64,000 nt of DNA from Amphibacillus cookii (GTDB lineage Bacteria; Bacillota; Bacilli; Bacillales; Amphibacillaceae): NCBI RefSeq assembly GCF_016908375.1, contig NZ_JAFBDS010000002.1, forward strand, positions 62,001-126,000. Direction: 5' to 3'. This document shows positions 9,361-17,706 of the stretch, piece by piece (position 1 is the first letter of the stretch; each line of letters starts with the position of its first letter). A program made the translations under genes and the position numbers. The notes under the pieces were generated by a model that searched no databases, was not told the origin of the DNA, and worked only from the letters and a program-made list of their open reading frames with translations.

Positions 9361-9476
9361 TTATCACAGATAAACCGTCTGCAAACCGCCTACCATCAAA
9401 TGGAGGGTAGGGGCAATCTATTTAGGTGGGCGCTAACGGACGTTTATGTCCTGATTCACTCAACGACCAATCAGTA
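9361..9476 (+). repeat. Family B nested-hairpin repeat, copy 2
   Basis: It starts TTATCACAGATAAACCGTCTG and contains the arm AGGTGGGCG then TAACGGACG (9424-9441), followed by ATGTCCTGATTCACTCAACGA. The 5' arms have drifted (ACCGTCTGCAAACCGCC), so the hairpin is weaker than in other copies. Confidence 0.8.
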
Positions 9477-9580
9477 AGAAAGCAACTTGAAAGTATTAAA
9501 GCAATATAAGTGGGCATAGTTACTAATAAATACTTATTACACGTAAAAAAATTTTTCGGCATGGTCCGAAATCAGTATAA

Positions 9581-9679
9581 TCACTCAATTAACTATCAGT
9601 GGGTGGGTAAGATCGTAGACTTAAACCGCCACGTCCTGTGGCAACGTCTGCATGACCTCCGTCCACTGATTGAAGGTTA
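9581..9679 (+). repeat. 3' (terminator) part of a family B repeat with enlarged loop
   Basis: CACTCAATTAAC leads into ATCAGTGGGTGGG (9596-9607), which pairs with GTCCACTGATTGAAGG (9661-9676). The loop carries AGATCGTAGACTTAAACCGC and CGTCCTGTGGCAACGTCTG, which recur almost unchanged at about 37380-37455. This suggests that the loop, and not only the stem, is inherited with the repeat. Confidence 0.65.
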
Positions 9680-9691
9680 ACTTTATAATTA

Positions 9692-10146
9692 ACTCAACTT
9701 TCGCACACTGAAAATAGTCATTCAACCTTGATCGTGTTCAATAGACGCGGTATTCAATAGGCTTGTTGACTTTACTTCTGCATGGATGTGCCGCATACGT
9801 TTAGCACGTTATGTCGTTCCGAAAAGCAAGGGATTCGCTTTTCGCGGGGCTGGCTTCAGCTAACTTTAGAAGCTAAGAGCGCTTCTAAAGTGGATCTTCA
9901 GCTCATCCTATTCCCGCAGAAGTCTCACCCCTTGCTTATCTCCACTTAGCTGGGTGAGGATTCATACTGAATACGTCAGCTCAAGCTCACGCCCATGGAA
10001 AGCGGAACATAGCTCACCTGCGTCTCTAAAACGAAAGGTTTATAATCAATCGAAAATCTATATTCAAAGGCAGCGCCTATATTTAATATTAGGTCTACCC
10101 TTATGCTACTTTGCTGAACCTGAAAATTCAAATGAGAAAGTTGAGT
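9692..10146. mobile_element. Family C MITE-like element, copy 1 (455 bp)
   Basis: Bounded by ACTCAACTTTCGCAC and AGAAAGTTGAGT in inverted orientation, with AATTA on both sides as a possible short target duplication. Internally it holds the reverse-complement of the core seen in family A (GGATTCGCTTTTCGCGGGG, GGCTTCAGCTAA, TGGATCTTCAGCTC, CCCGCAGAAGTCTCACC) and the segment ACGAAAGGTTTATAATCAAT shared with copies 2 and 3. No transposase is present. Small ORFs inside it on both strands are not considered genes. Confidence 0.75.
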
Positions 10147-10233
10147 AATTAAGTAACGACTTGTCACTAATTATGTTTCACTTTGATAGAAACGGGAATG
10201 AACTATATATCAATAAAGAAGAGGTGTTGCTAT

Positions 10234-10488
10234 ATGAAAAGAAAAGTGCTCATCGGTCTGATTGGAATAGGAACAACCTTTGTGACTTATCAGCTATTGA
10301 ATGATAAGCGTCAAGAGCGAATAAAGAATAAGTTTGTTAATTTTAAAAATACATTAATGTTGAAGAGAGACAATCATTTTCCAATCGAGGAAGCGGGTGG
10401 TCCATTAAGTGACAATATGGAAAATGCAGATATGGTAAGCGAAGGTTCTTTATTTGGCGTTAATTACTTCAACCAAGTTAAACAATAA
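10234..10488 (+). CDS. Small membrane-anchored protein of unknown function
   Basis: I do not recognise this 84-residue protein. Residues 4-24 (KVLIGLIGIGTTFVTYQLL) form one hydrophobic segment near the N-terminus. They are followed by a basic stretch (NDKRQERIKNKFVNFK) and a polar C-terminal part ending GSLFGVNYFNQVKQ. This suggests a single-pass protein with the basic part in the cytoplasm. ATG 10234 is preferred because GAGGTG lies 7 bases upstream; an upstream in-frame start at 10183 has no such site. It stands between a family C repeat and a strong terminator shared with the convergent mnt operon. Confidence 0.6.
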   Translation: MKRKVLIGLIGIGTTFVTYQLLNDKRQERIKNKFVNFKNTLMLKRDNHFPIEEAGGPLSDNMENADMVSEGSLFGVNYFNQVKQ

Positions 10489-10497
10489 CATAAAAAA

Positions 10498-10535
10498 TAG
10501 TAGGGAAGGCCATCAAAGGATGGCCTTCCCTACTA
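10498..10535. terminator. Bidirectional terminator between the small membrane gene and mntD
   Basis: A perfect 17-bp stem (10498-10514 with 10519-10535) has a 4-base loop. It is preceded by six A, giving a T-tract for the minus-strand mnt operon. Confidence 0.88.
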
Positions 10536-10557
10536 ATCTTAGTATTTTTTAAAACCG

Positions 10558-11430
10558 TTATTGTGATCTTAAGCGGTGTCGAAAGTATTTAATAACTAGA
10601 CCTTCTCGATGAAATAAAAAGGCTAGCATAAAAAACAGACCAGTAGTAGTGGCCATGGCTCCAGCAATAGATACATTTAACTGTATGGCGCTCCAATAGC
10701 CTAATATAGCGGATAAGCCACCAATCAATCCGCTTAATAAGATCACATTTATAAAGCGATCTGATAATAGATAGGCGGTTGCGCCAGGAACAATTAACAT
10801 CGCTACAACCAAAATTGCCCCGACACTATTAAAAGAAGCAACTGTCGATAAAGAGACGAGCGTCATTAATAAATAATGGATAAACCCCACTGGGATACCA
10901 ATTAATATTGCATAATGATGATCAAAAGTAGAAATTTTAATTTGCTTATAGAAAAGGAAAATGACCGTAAGACTAATTAATAAAACCGTACTAAGCATCC
11001 ATACGGCTTTTGGGCCTAAATCTATCCCATGTAGAACGAAACGATTCCATGGAACAAAAGCAATTTCCCCCATCAGTGCATGTTCAGTATCTAAGTGAAC
11101 TTGACTGCCAATGAAAGAAAGCAGGACAACGGCTAAAGCAAATAAAGAAGTGAAAATCACACCAATACTCGCATCTTTCTGAACACCTTTTTGATTTAAT
11201 GTTTCAACTAAATATGCGGTTAAAAGTCCGACAACCGCAGCCCCGATTAACATAGGAATCCCGTGTAAGGTTTGCGTGATGAAAAAAGCCCCGACTATCC
11301 CTAAGAGAACGGTGTGACTAATCGCATCTGCAAGCATTGCGGTTTTTCTTAATACAAGTAGCGATCCATTAATACCGCACGTAACACCAACTAATATACC
11401 AGTTATAATAATCCAGCCTGTATAACTCAT
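10558..11430 (-). CDS. mntD: Manganese ABC transporter permease (second permease)
   Basis: This is a metal-type ABC-3 family permease of 290 residues with about eight to nine hydrophobic segments. It starts GWIIITGILVGVTCGINGSL and has the conserved DAISHTVLLGIVGAF loop and a VVAMLIVPGATAYLLSDR segment near residue 215. It would pair with MntC to form the membrane channel that takes Mn2+ from MntA using ATP hydrolysed by MntB. Its ATG overlaps the mntC stop by 4 bases (ATGA on the minus strand), indicating translational coupling. It is last in the operon, ending at a strong terminator. Zinc as substrate is possible, but the MntR box argues for manganese. Confidence 0.88.
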   Translation of the reverse strand: MSYTGWIIITGILVGVTCGINGSLLVLRKTAMLADAISHTVLLGIVGAFFITQTLHGIPMLIGAAVVGLLTAYLVETLNQKGVQKDASIGVIFTSLFALAVVLLSFIGSQVHLDTEHALMGEIAFVPWNRFVLHGIDLGPKAVWMLSTVLLISLTVIFLFYKQIKISTFDHHYAILIGIPVGFIHYLLMTLVSLSTVASFNSVGAILVVAMLIVPGATAYLLSDRFINVILLSGLIGGLSAILGYWSAIQLNVSIAGAMATTTGLFFMLAFLFHREGLVIKYFRHRLRSQ

Positions 11431-12299
11431 GATGGCTGCACCACTTTCATCATTATTCCACGTTTTGAGCCGAACAGTAAGCTTATTAGAAAAATAGCTG
11501 AGATAACCAATACAATCATAGGCCCTGTTGGCAAATTTGGTATTGTTGCACTAAACCAAGTCCCTATCACACCACTTAGAGCACCTAAAACACCGGACAA
11601 CCCAGCCATAATAGGCAGTTCATCTGTCCAATAGCGTGCTGACAATGGGGGAGTAATAAGTAATGCGGCTATTAAGACAACCCCGACCATTTGGATACCA
11701 ATAACAACGATACCGACAATGAGTAACATGAGTACACCGTTTAAAAACGATACCGGTATGCCAAGCCCTTTGGCAAAGTCAGGATCAAAAATAGCAATTT
11801 TAAATTCCTTAAAACAAACCATGGTGATAAGCACAAGGACAATGGCACTAACCGTTATTAATTGTACATCTCTATTTACAAGCGATGCTGCTTGCCCAAA
11901 AATGAATTCCTTTAAACCGGCATGATTTCCAGTAGCATGCTGTTGAATAAAAGTTAACAGCACGATACCTACGCCGAAGAAGACAGAAATGATCACACCA
12001 ATCGCAGCATCAGCGTCAAGCTTAGAATGTTTAATAATCAATTGGATGAAATACGTTCCTAATAAGCTCGTTAAAGTTGCACCCAACAATAGAACAGGGA
12101 GATTTTTTTCATTAAATAACAAGAAACCAATACCTACTCCAGGTAATGCAGCATGAGCCATTGCATCACTAATAAGACTCTGCTTTTTTAGTAAAACGAA
12201 TGTACCGATCATTCCACAAGCAAAACCTAATAGCAAGCTACCGGTGATCACCCATCTGAAATTGGCACTAGACAAGAAAATGGAAAAATAATCAGACAT
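11427..12299 (-). CDS. mntC: Manganese ABC transporter permease (first permease)
   Basis: This is a second ABC-3 family permease, 290 residues, paralogous to the one that follows it. It has the LISDAMAHAALPGVGIGFLL motif of metal permeases and eight or more hydrophobic helices ending in ISAIFLISLLFGSKRG. Two different permease genes after the ATPase is the mntABCD (troABCD-like) arrangement; zinc znu/adc systems usually carry one. It follows mntB by 12 bases on the minus strand. A GGAGG-type site (AAGGAGGTCATG in minus sense) precedes ATG 12299. Confidence 0.88.
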   Translation of the reverse strand: MSDYFSIFLSSANFRWVITGSLLLGFACGMIGTFVLLKKQSLISDAMAHAALPGVGIGFLLFNEKNLPVLLLGATLTSLLGTYFIQLIIKHSKLDADAAIGVIISVFFGVGIVLLTFIQQHATGNHAGLKEFIFGQAASLVNRDVQLITVSAIVLVLITMVCFKEFKIAIFDPDFAKGLGIPVSFLNGVLMLLIVGIVVIGIQMVGVVLIAALLITPPLSARYWTDELPIMAGLSGVLGALSGVIGTWFSATIPNLPTGPMIVLVISAIFLISLLFGSKRGIMMKVVQPS

Positions 12300-12311
12300 A
12301 TCATGACCTCC

Positions 12312-13052
12312 TTATGTCAAGACTGTAGCTCTTTCAAGAAACGATATTTTGCCACCATAGGTTCGTTCCAAATTATCCATAGTAAAAACGGTCTGAGTTT
12401 CCCCATATTCAATCGGTACTTTATTCAATAGTAAGACACGGTCAAAATATTCTTCCACTGTTTGTAAATCATGATGAACAACCAGCACCGTTTTTCCTTC
12501 ATTCTTCCATTCTTTCATCAAGTGAATGATAGCTTTCTCGGTCGCTGCATCTACACCGGAAAAAGGCTCATCCATAAAATAAATGGAGGCATCTTGCGCG
12601 AGTGCCCGAGCGAGAAACACCCGTTGTTGTTGTCCACCTGATAATTGACTGATTTGTCTAGTGGCAAAGTCAAGCATACCCACTTTATCAAGACATTGAT
12701 CAGCGATTTCAATATCTCGTTTCTTAGCACGTTTGAAAAAGCCGATCTTTCGGTAACGTCCCATTAGGACAATATCACGGGCATTGGTAGGGAAGTCCCA
12801 ATCAACTTCATTTCTTTGTGGAACATAGCCGATTAAATGCTTTTGTTGGCGAAATGATTGCTCATAAACCTTAACTGCACCTGAGTGTTTTGGGATTAGC
12901 TCAAGTACAGCTTTAATTAAGGTGGATTTTCCAGCCCCATTAGGGCCGACAATACCGGTAAGCGACCCCTCTGGAACATGGAAGGAAACATTTTCAAGAA
13001 CCGTTTGTTTATGATAGTTTACTTTTATATTTGTGATTTCAAGGGCGTTCAT
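12312..13052 (-). CDS. mntB: Manganese ABC transporter ATP-binding protein
   Basis: This is the ATPase of the metal importer, 246 residues. The Walker A is GPNGAGKST (about 36-44), the Q-loop is in GYVPQRNEVDWDFP, the ABC signature is LSGGQQQR (about 137), and the Walker B is IYFMDEPFSGVD. The H-loop histidine is in VLVVHHDLQTV. The VDWDFP and VLMGRYRKIGFF segments are typical of the manganese/zinc subfamily. It lies between mntA and mntC on the minus strand with 11-12 base gaps, so the four genes form one operon. Confidence 0.92.
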   Translation of the reverse strand: MNALEITNIKVNYHKQTVLENVSFHVPEGSLTGIVGPNGAGKSTLIKAVLELIPKHSGAVKVYEQSFRQQKHLIGYVPQRNEVDWDFPTNARDIVLMGRYRKIGFFKRAKKRDIEIADQCLDKVGMLDFATRQISQLSGGQQQRVFLARALAQDASIYFMDEPFSGVDAATEKAIIHLMKEWKNEGKTVLVVHHDLQTVEEYFDRVLLLNKVPIEYGETQTVFTMDNLERTYGGKISFLERATVLT

Positions 13053-13063
13053 TTAGACACCTC

Positions 13064-13987
13064 CTATTTTAATGCGTCAACAATCGTGTCGATATTCGCT
13101 TTGAACATACCAATATAGGTACCTTCTTCAGTGCCCGCTTCACCCATTGCATCAGAATACAATTCTCCTCCAATTTCAATTTCATGCCCTTCTGATTGGG
13201 CGCCTTCTTTGACTGCATTAATTGATCGATCGGATACACTACTTTCTATGAAGAGGGCATTAATCTCTCGATCAACAACTAAGTCAACGATATCTTGAAT
13301 ATCTTGGACACTATAGTCATCTTCTGTGCTTAACCCTTGCAATGCTTCAACTTCAAATCCATAGGATTCTCCAAAGTAGTGAAAGGCATCATGTGCTGTT
13401 ACGAGTACACGACTTTGCTCAGGTATTTCTTCTACACGATTTATAATGTACTCATTTAATTTTTCGAGCTCATCCATGTAATCATTATAGTTTTGTTGAT
13501 AGTCTTCCTCATGATCTGGGTCTAACGTAATCAATTGATCTTTAACGACTTCTACGACGTGACTAAAGGTTGTCACATCAAACCATATATGCGGGTCATA
13601 AATGGCAGGATTGTCAGGATCATTTAATAATAGAGATTCTGGCATTTCTTCTGCGACTGCAATCGTTGGTTTATCAGCTTGCATTTGTGCAAAGACATCA
13701 TTCATTTGTGCTTCAAGGTCTAATCCGTTATAAAAAATAATGTCGGCTTGATCCATTTGCTCAATGTCACTTTGGACCGCGTTATACATATGTGGATCAG
13801 TTCCTGGCCCCATTAGGCTGGTTACATTTACATGTTCTCCCCCAACGTTTTCAACGATATCTCCAATTTGAGCGATTGTCGTAACCACATTAATGGTTTG
13901 TTCTTCACTTGTTTGCGTTGTGTCATTACAAGCAGCCATTAAAACGATAACTAATAGCAATGTGGATGTAACAAATATTTTTTTCAT
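13064..13987 (-). CDS. mntA: Manganese-binding lipoprotein of an ABC transporter
   Basis: This is a cluster A-I solute-binding protein of 307 residues, anchored by a lipobox LMAAC (Cys20). Metal ligands can be placed at His66 (GTDPHMYN), His133 (DPHIWFD), His199 (VTAHDAFHYF) and Asp279 (ELYSDAMG). These are essentially the positions I remember for TroA, and the His-rich loop of zinc-specific proteins is absent. It is the first gene of the mntABCD-like operon on the minus strand. It has a sigma-A promoter overlapped by an MntR-type operator at 14047-14089, so expression should be repressed by manganese. Confidence 0.9.
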   Translation of the reverse strand: MKKIFVTSTLLLVIVLMAACNDTTQTSEEQTINVVTTIAQIGDIVENVGGEHVNVTSLMGPGTDPHMYNAVQSDIEQMDQADIIFYNGLDLEAQMNDVFAQMQADKPTIAVAEEMPESLLLNDPDNPAIYDPHIWFDVTTFSHVVEVVKDQLITLDPDHEEDYQQNYNDYMDELEKLNEYIINRVEEIPEQSRVLVTAHDAFHYFGESYGFEVEALQGLSTEDDYSVQDIQDIVDLVVDREINALFIESSVSDRSINAVKEGAQSEGHEIEIGGELYSDAMGEAGTEEGTYIGMFKANIDTIVDALK

Positions 13988-14046
13988 AATTTCCCCTCCC
14001 GCTAATAAATTAGCAATGTATAATTTTTGTTCTTTAATTTAAAAAT

Positions 14047-14089
14047 GTTTCCTTAATGCAACTTTAATCTCTTCATCGTTTTTTGTCAA
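14047..14089 (-). promoter_or_regulatory. mntA promoter with overlapping MntR-box candidate
   Basis: On the minus strand a perfect TTGACA (plus 14084-14089) is followed after 17 bases by TAAAGT (14061-14066). The palindromic-type site GTTGCATTAAGGAAAC (plus 14047-14062) overlaps the -10 end. It matches the B. subtilis MntR operator as I remember it (TTTGCMTTAAGGAAAC) in nearly every base. Binding here would block polymerase when manganese is plentiful. Confidence 0.8.
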
Positions 14090-14196
14090 CCCAAAATGAT
14101 AATTAATTATTGGCTGTTTAAATTGAATTAACTTGCATTTTTCCTCATTAAGCTTTAATATAATGAGAAGAGGATCTTTAACGGAGGGGGATTTAA

Positions 14197-14478
14197 ATGA
14201 TGCAAGAAGCGGTGGTAACTAACGCAAATGAAGCCTATGCCCTTCTTAAGGCTGACGCAGATAAGATCTTGAAACTCATTCAAGTACAAATGGACAATTT
14301 AATGATGCCCCAATGTCCTTTATATGAAGAAGTTTTAGATACACAAATGTTCGGTTTATCAAGAGAGATAGATTTTGCTGTTAGGTTAAACTTAATTGGG
14401 GAAGCAGAAGGCAAAGATTTATTAGATAATTTAGAAAAGCAACTTAATTTATTACATGAAAAGGCACAACAATCATAA
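14197..14478 (+). CDS. ylaN: YlaN family protein (DUF1507)
   Basis: This 93-residue, highly helical, soluble protein is the orthologue of B. subtilis YlaN. It shows [31 protein letters not shown] followed by [17 protein letters not shown], the family signature region. YlaN has been linked in the literature to iron sensing through Fur; that is family knowledge and not visible here. ATG 14197 has GGAGGGGG 6 bases upstream. A possible promoter TTGCAT (14133)-17-TAATAT (14156) precedes it. It is divergent from the manganese operon and followed by two hairpins. In B. subtilis ftsW and pycA follow; here they do not. Confidence 0.93.
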   Translation: MMQEAVVTNANEAYALLKADADKILKLIQVQMDNLMMPQCPLYEEVLDTQMFGLSREIDFAVRLNLIGEAEGKDLLDNLEKQLNLLHEKAQQS

Positions 14479-14483
14479 ATGGC

Positions 14484-14589
14484 ACTATGCTTATGTTGAT
14501 TGACATAAGCAGTAGTTTTACAAAATGCTTTCTATACTATAAATTTAATATCAAAAACGTCACAAGAATGATAGCTTGTGACGTTTTTC
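14484..14589. terminator. Two successive hairpin terminators after ylaN
   Basis: The first hairpin is CTATGCTTATG / CATAAGCAGTAG (14485-14513), followed by TTTTA. The second is a perfect 14-bp stem with AAAAACGTCACAAG (14553-14566) and its complement ending in T's (14575-14588). The second can act on both strands. Confidence 0.8.
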
Positions 14590-14616
14590 TCTATATTATA
14601 TCCTTTGGCGCTTTCG

Positions 14617-14768
14617 TTTTATCACAGATAACCGTCCGTAAAACGCCCGCCATAAAATAAAAAGCTATTTATTAGGGCGCTAACAGGCGGTAATGTCCTG
14701 ATTCAATCAACGAACCTGAAATGAGTGGGTGAAGAACGAAAATGCCTACTGATTTCAGGTTCGTTTTA
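14617..14768 (+). repeat. Family B nested-hairpin repeat, copy 3, with its terminator hairpin
   Basis: It runs from TTTTATCACAGATAACCGTC through CGCCCGCC (14644-14651) and the changed 3' arm GGGCGCTAACAGGCGG to TGTCCTGATTCAATCAACG. It then leads directly into a hairpin of CGAACCTGAAAT (14711-14722) and ATTTCAGGTTCG (14752-14763) with TTTT, so the element ends as an intrinsic terminator. The stretch 14769-14860 holds nothing I recognise. Confidence 0.85.
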
Positions 14769-14860
14769 AGGTCGAGCTTAAAGGTGCAAGTTGTACCTAT
14801 ACTTAAGTTGCATTTTATGCTAGAGTCACAATCGCACAATAGATGAAAAGCAGTTCGTTT

Positions 14861-15919
14861 CTAAAGTTTAACATGCCATTTAATGATTCCTGCTTCTTTT
14901 GCTGAGTTAAAGGCAATAACCACAATCGGGCCTAATATGAATCCAAGAATACCAATTAATTGGAGCCCTACATACATTGCAATTAGTGTAGCTAATGGGG
15001 AAAGGCCGATCTGCTGTCCCATCACTTTAGGTTCAACAGTTCTCCGGATCGCTAAAAGAATAAAAGCAAGTAAGGCAAGCTGAGTTCCCATAAAAATGTT
15101 ACCCGCTATGAACATATAGAGTGACCACGGACCAAGAATAGCGATAGAGCCGATTATCGGTATAAGGTCAATTAGCCAAATGATGGTTGCCATAATTACC
15201 GCATACTCAGGAATGATGATAAATAACCCTAGCAAAGTAACCGTTAATATGATTAAACTAACAAGGAATTGTGCTTTCAAAAAACCTACAAATACGTATT
15301 TTAATCGAGCACTCATAAATTGTATTTTCTCAGCTGTATGCTCGGTGAAATTATGATAAAACTTCGCTTTTAAAATGGGAAGTTCTAACATGAATAAAAA
15401 TAGTGCAATTAAATATACAATAAAACTGACAATATAATTTGGAATGACAGCCACTATCGAGGCGAGTCGTTCTACCCTGAAATGTGTTCTTAAAATATCT
15501 GTAACGGATTCAACACTACTATTAATGCTATTATTGACTTCCTGTACAAATTCATTAGGTAAGTCCTCCATAATTCTTTCTAATTCTCCGCTCCATTGAA
15601 GGAGTAATTTATTGACTTGTAAAATATAATCAGGTGCATTCTCAGCTAAATCTACCAATTGCTTAATAATATTCGTTACCGCATATGTACCAATAAATGA
15701 AAGCAAAATAAGAAATGTTAAATAGACAATAATCACACTTATCTTACGGTTGAGGTGCAACCTTTTTTCGATCATTCGAATAAGTGGGTTGAGAAAAAGT
15801 GCGGTAATAAATGCAGTTAGTAATGGGATGGAAACAGGTAATACGAAAATAAAGAACAATAATATAATGATCGCTAATAGAATTAATGTCCAATGACGTC
15901 TGTTTAACGAACGCAACAC
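14861..15919 (-). CDS. AI-2E family transporter (UPF0118)
   Basis: This is a polytopic membrane protein of 352 residues in the AI-2E/UPF0118 permease family. An N-terminal pair of helices (about 8-45) is followed by a third helix near 60-85, a helical soluble domain (about 88-150), and the C-terminal helix bundle with the conserved IIWLIDLIPIIGS and VEPKVMGQQIGLSPL motifs. Family members include sporulation protein YtvI and ion or solute exporters such as YdbI/YrrI types. I cannot tell which applies here, so substrate and symbol are left open. It stands alone on the minus strand where B. subtilis would have ftsW-pycA-cta genes. Confidence 0.85.
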   Translation of the reverse strand: MLRSLNRRHWTLILLAIIILLFFIFVLPVSIPLLTAFITALFLNPLIRMIEKRLHLNRKISVIIVYLTFLILLSFIGTYAVTNIIKQLVDLAENAPDYILQVNKLLLQWSGELERIMEDLPNEFVQEVNNSINSSVESVTDILRTHFRVERLASIVAVIPNYIVSFIVYLIALFLFMLELPILKAKFYHNFTEHTAEKIQFMSARLKYVFVGFLKAQFLVSLIILTVTLLGLFIIIPEYAVIMATIIWLIDLIPIIGSIAILGPWSLYMFIAGNIFMGTQLALLAFILLAIRRTVEPKVMGQQIGLSPLATLIAMYVGLQLIGILGFILGPIVVIAFNSAKEAGIIKWHVKL

Positions 15920-16123
15920 AAATAAATCCCCCTTTCGTTAGATAAGAAAAAATCTCTGTCTCATTGAAATATATCATGTTCCTTGTAATTTGAATAGTTA
16001 CTTTTATAATTAATCTTATCGTGTTAGGTGAAATCAATGATGTTTAATTAGGTTCATGTAAGGCCATACTACACATTGTGGGCAATAACTACCCACAATA
16101 AACATGAGGGAGGTATATGAGTT

Positions 16124-16552
16124 ATGAAAACGGTTAATGAAGTTATGTCAGATCACGTATTGTCTTGCCAACCCAACCAACCGATAAATGAAATCGCTAA
16201 ATTAATGGCTGATCAGAATGTTGGAGCGATACCGGTTTGTGATGAAGACCATCATCTATTAGGGATGGTGACTGACCGTGATTTGGTTATTCGAGGTTAT
16301 GCAAAAGCTGTTGATTCAAATCAATCAATTGAACAGTGCATGACGCATGACGCCATAACCTGTGATCCAAACCAAACAGTACTTGAAGCGGGTGAGTTGA
16401 TGGCAAAACATCAAATTCGCCGTCTTCCCATTGTGAAAGATCGCAAACTAATTGGTATTGTATCATTAGGGGACTTAGCATTGGAGGAGCAATCCGATCA
16501 TATGGCAGGAGAAGCTTTGGAGGAGATTTCAGAGCGCCCGCATTACCACTAA
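16124..16552 (+). CDS. ylbB: CBS-domain protein YlbB
   Basis: This 142-residue protein consists of two CBS motifs (about 7-60 and 72-125). Each has the characteristic pattern of a GAIPV or RRLPIV strand followed by LLGMVTDRDL or LIGIVSLGDL. Such pairs bind adenine nucleotides and usually act as energy sensors, but no catalytic partner is fused here. The position directly upstream of the CAP-domain gene ylbC matches B. subtilis ylbB. GGGAGG is well placed before ATG 16124. A terminator follows, so ylbC is probably expressed separately. Confidence 0.85.
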   Translation: MKTVNEVMSDHVLSCQPNQPINEIAKLMADQNVGAIPVCDEDHHLLGMVTDRDLVIRGYAKAVDSNQSIEQCMTHDAITCDPNQTVLEAGELMAKHQIRRLPIVKDRKLIGIVSLGDLALEEQSDHMAGEALEEISERPHYH

Positions 16553-16556
16553 GTTT

Positions 16557-16607
16557 TAAAGATAAGCAAGCCATATAGGGAGACAAAGTATGGCTTGCTT
16601 ATCTTTA
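16557..16607. terminator. Bidirectional hairpin terminator between ylbB and ylbC
   Basis: An 18-bp stem (16557-16574 with 16590-16607; AAGCAAGCCATA / TATGGCTTGCTT core) sits in an A-rich to T-rich frame. The stem shares AAGCAAGCCA with the yktA terminator. Confidence 0.78.
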
Positions 16608-16647
16608 AAAACTATTAAACTATTTTAAATAGGAAGAAGGTACCTAA

Positions 16648-17703
16648 ATGAAAAGTGCGTTTAAACTTTTATTTTTCCTCATTTTATTGTATGCTGCTTT
16701 TTTTATATACGATGATCTAATCACTCCGATAGATAGATCTGGGCATTTTTTTGAGCAAAAGGTTATTAAGCAAGATAGAGCTTTAGAGGTCAAGTTATCA
16801 TTTTTTGATCGCGATACCACAACAGATGAGACTTTAGAACAGTTAATCGGCAAACCATTATCAAGTTTGCTAGAAGCGTTTGGTGACCCTATACAAAGTG
16901 CACCAAGTCGCTATGATTATCAATGGTATCTATTTACTGATGAGGAAGACTACTTTTATCAGTTTGGGATTAAAGACGATCAAGTTGTTACCGCTTATAT
17001 AACGGGAGAGCAAGCTGATATTTTTCCGTTAGAGATAGGAATGAATTACGAAGAAGTGGAAGGATTTTATGCTTTTCAGCAAGAGGTGGAATTTGATCGC
17101 TTTTCTTTTCACTTAAGTGAGCAAGATATCGAAACAACCCCTATTATTATCTTAGATGAAGGCATACTATTACAATTATATTTTGATATTCACACAGGTC
17201 AATTATCATCAATTCGGATTATGAATGAAGAAGTAGCGGTCAAGCATCAACCTTATTATTTATCTTATACAGGCCCATTGCCGAAAAAAAGTAGGTTATC
17301 TAATGACGATTGGGAGATGGTAACGCAAAGTGAAGCATATGCTATTTTTGTTTTAACAAATATGATTCGCAAACGATTTGAAGTAAACCCATTGCAATGG
17401 CATGATCAGGCGAGTCAAGTTGCTAGTCTTCATAGCCAAGATATGCATCAATTAGATTATTTCTCACATCAGTCACAGGATGGCAGAGATTTATTAGATC
17501 GTTTAACAGAGGGGGAAGTCCCGTTCTCGCGTGCCGGGGAAAATATTGCAGCTCAATATACAGATGGGTTAGCTGCGGTGGAAGGATGGTTGAACAGTGA
17601 AGGACACCGTCGTGCTTTACTAGATGAGTCATTTACCCATCTTGGTGTAGGCGTTTATCAAAACTATTATACACAGAATTTTATCACAGATAACCGTCCG
17701 TAA
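16648..17703 (+). CDS. ylbC: CAP-domain secreted/membrane protein YlbC
   Basis: An N-terminal hydrophobic segment (residues 4-23) leads into a CAP-associated N-terminal domain (about 50-210) and a C-terminal CAP (SCP/PR1-like) domain from about 230. The CAP domain has LHSQDMHQLDYFSHQS, GRDLLDRL, GENIA and the GWLNSEGHRRALLDESFTHLG region split by these motifs. Function in bacteria is not settled; these proteins work outside the membrane. Length 351 is close to the B. subtilis orthologue. The final residues ITDNRP and the stop codon are encoded by the first 20 bases of a family B repeat, so the natural C-terminus has been replaced just after the last CAP strand (YTQNF). Confidence 0.88.
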   Translation: MKSAFKLLFFLILLYAAFFIYDDLITPIDRSGHFFEQKVIKQDRALEVKLSFFDRDTTTDETLEQLIGKPLSSLLEAFGDPIQSAPSRYDYQWYLFTDEEDYFYQFGIKDDQVVTAYITGEQADIFPLEIGMNYEEVEGFYAFQQEVEFDRFSFHLSEQDIETTPIIILDEGILLQLYFDIHTGQLSSIRIMNEEVAVKHQPYYLSYTGPLPKKSRLSNDDWEMVTQSEAYAIFVLTNMIRKRFEVNPLQWHDQASQVASLHSQDMHQLDYFSHQSQDGRDLLDRLTEGEVPFSRAGENIAAQYTDGLAAVEGWLNSEGHRRALLDESFTHLGVGVYQNYYTQNFITDNRP

Positions 17704-17706
17704 AAC
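17682..17706 (+). repeat. Family B repeat, 5' fragment inside the ylbC 3' end (copy 4)
   Basis: ATCACAGATAACCGTCCGTA is identical to the 5' end of the full elements. The rest of the element is missing downstream. It supplies the last codons and TAA of ylbC. Confidence 0.8.

Noticed and set aside
9954-10167. Overlapping 63-64 codon ORFs on both strands
   Set aside because: They fall within family C copy 1, have no ribosome-binding site and no family resemblance.
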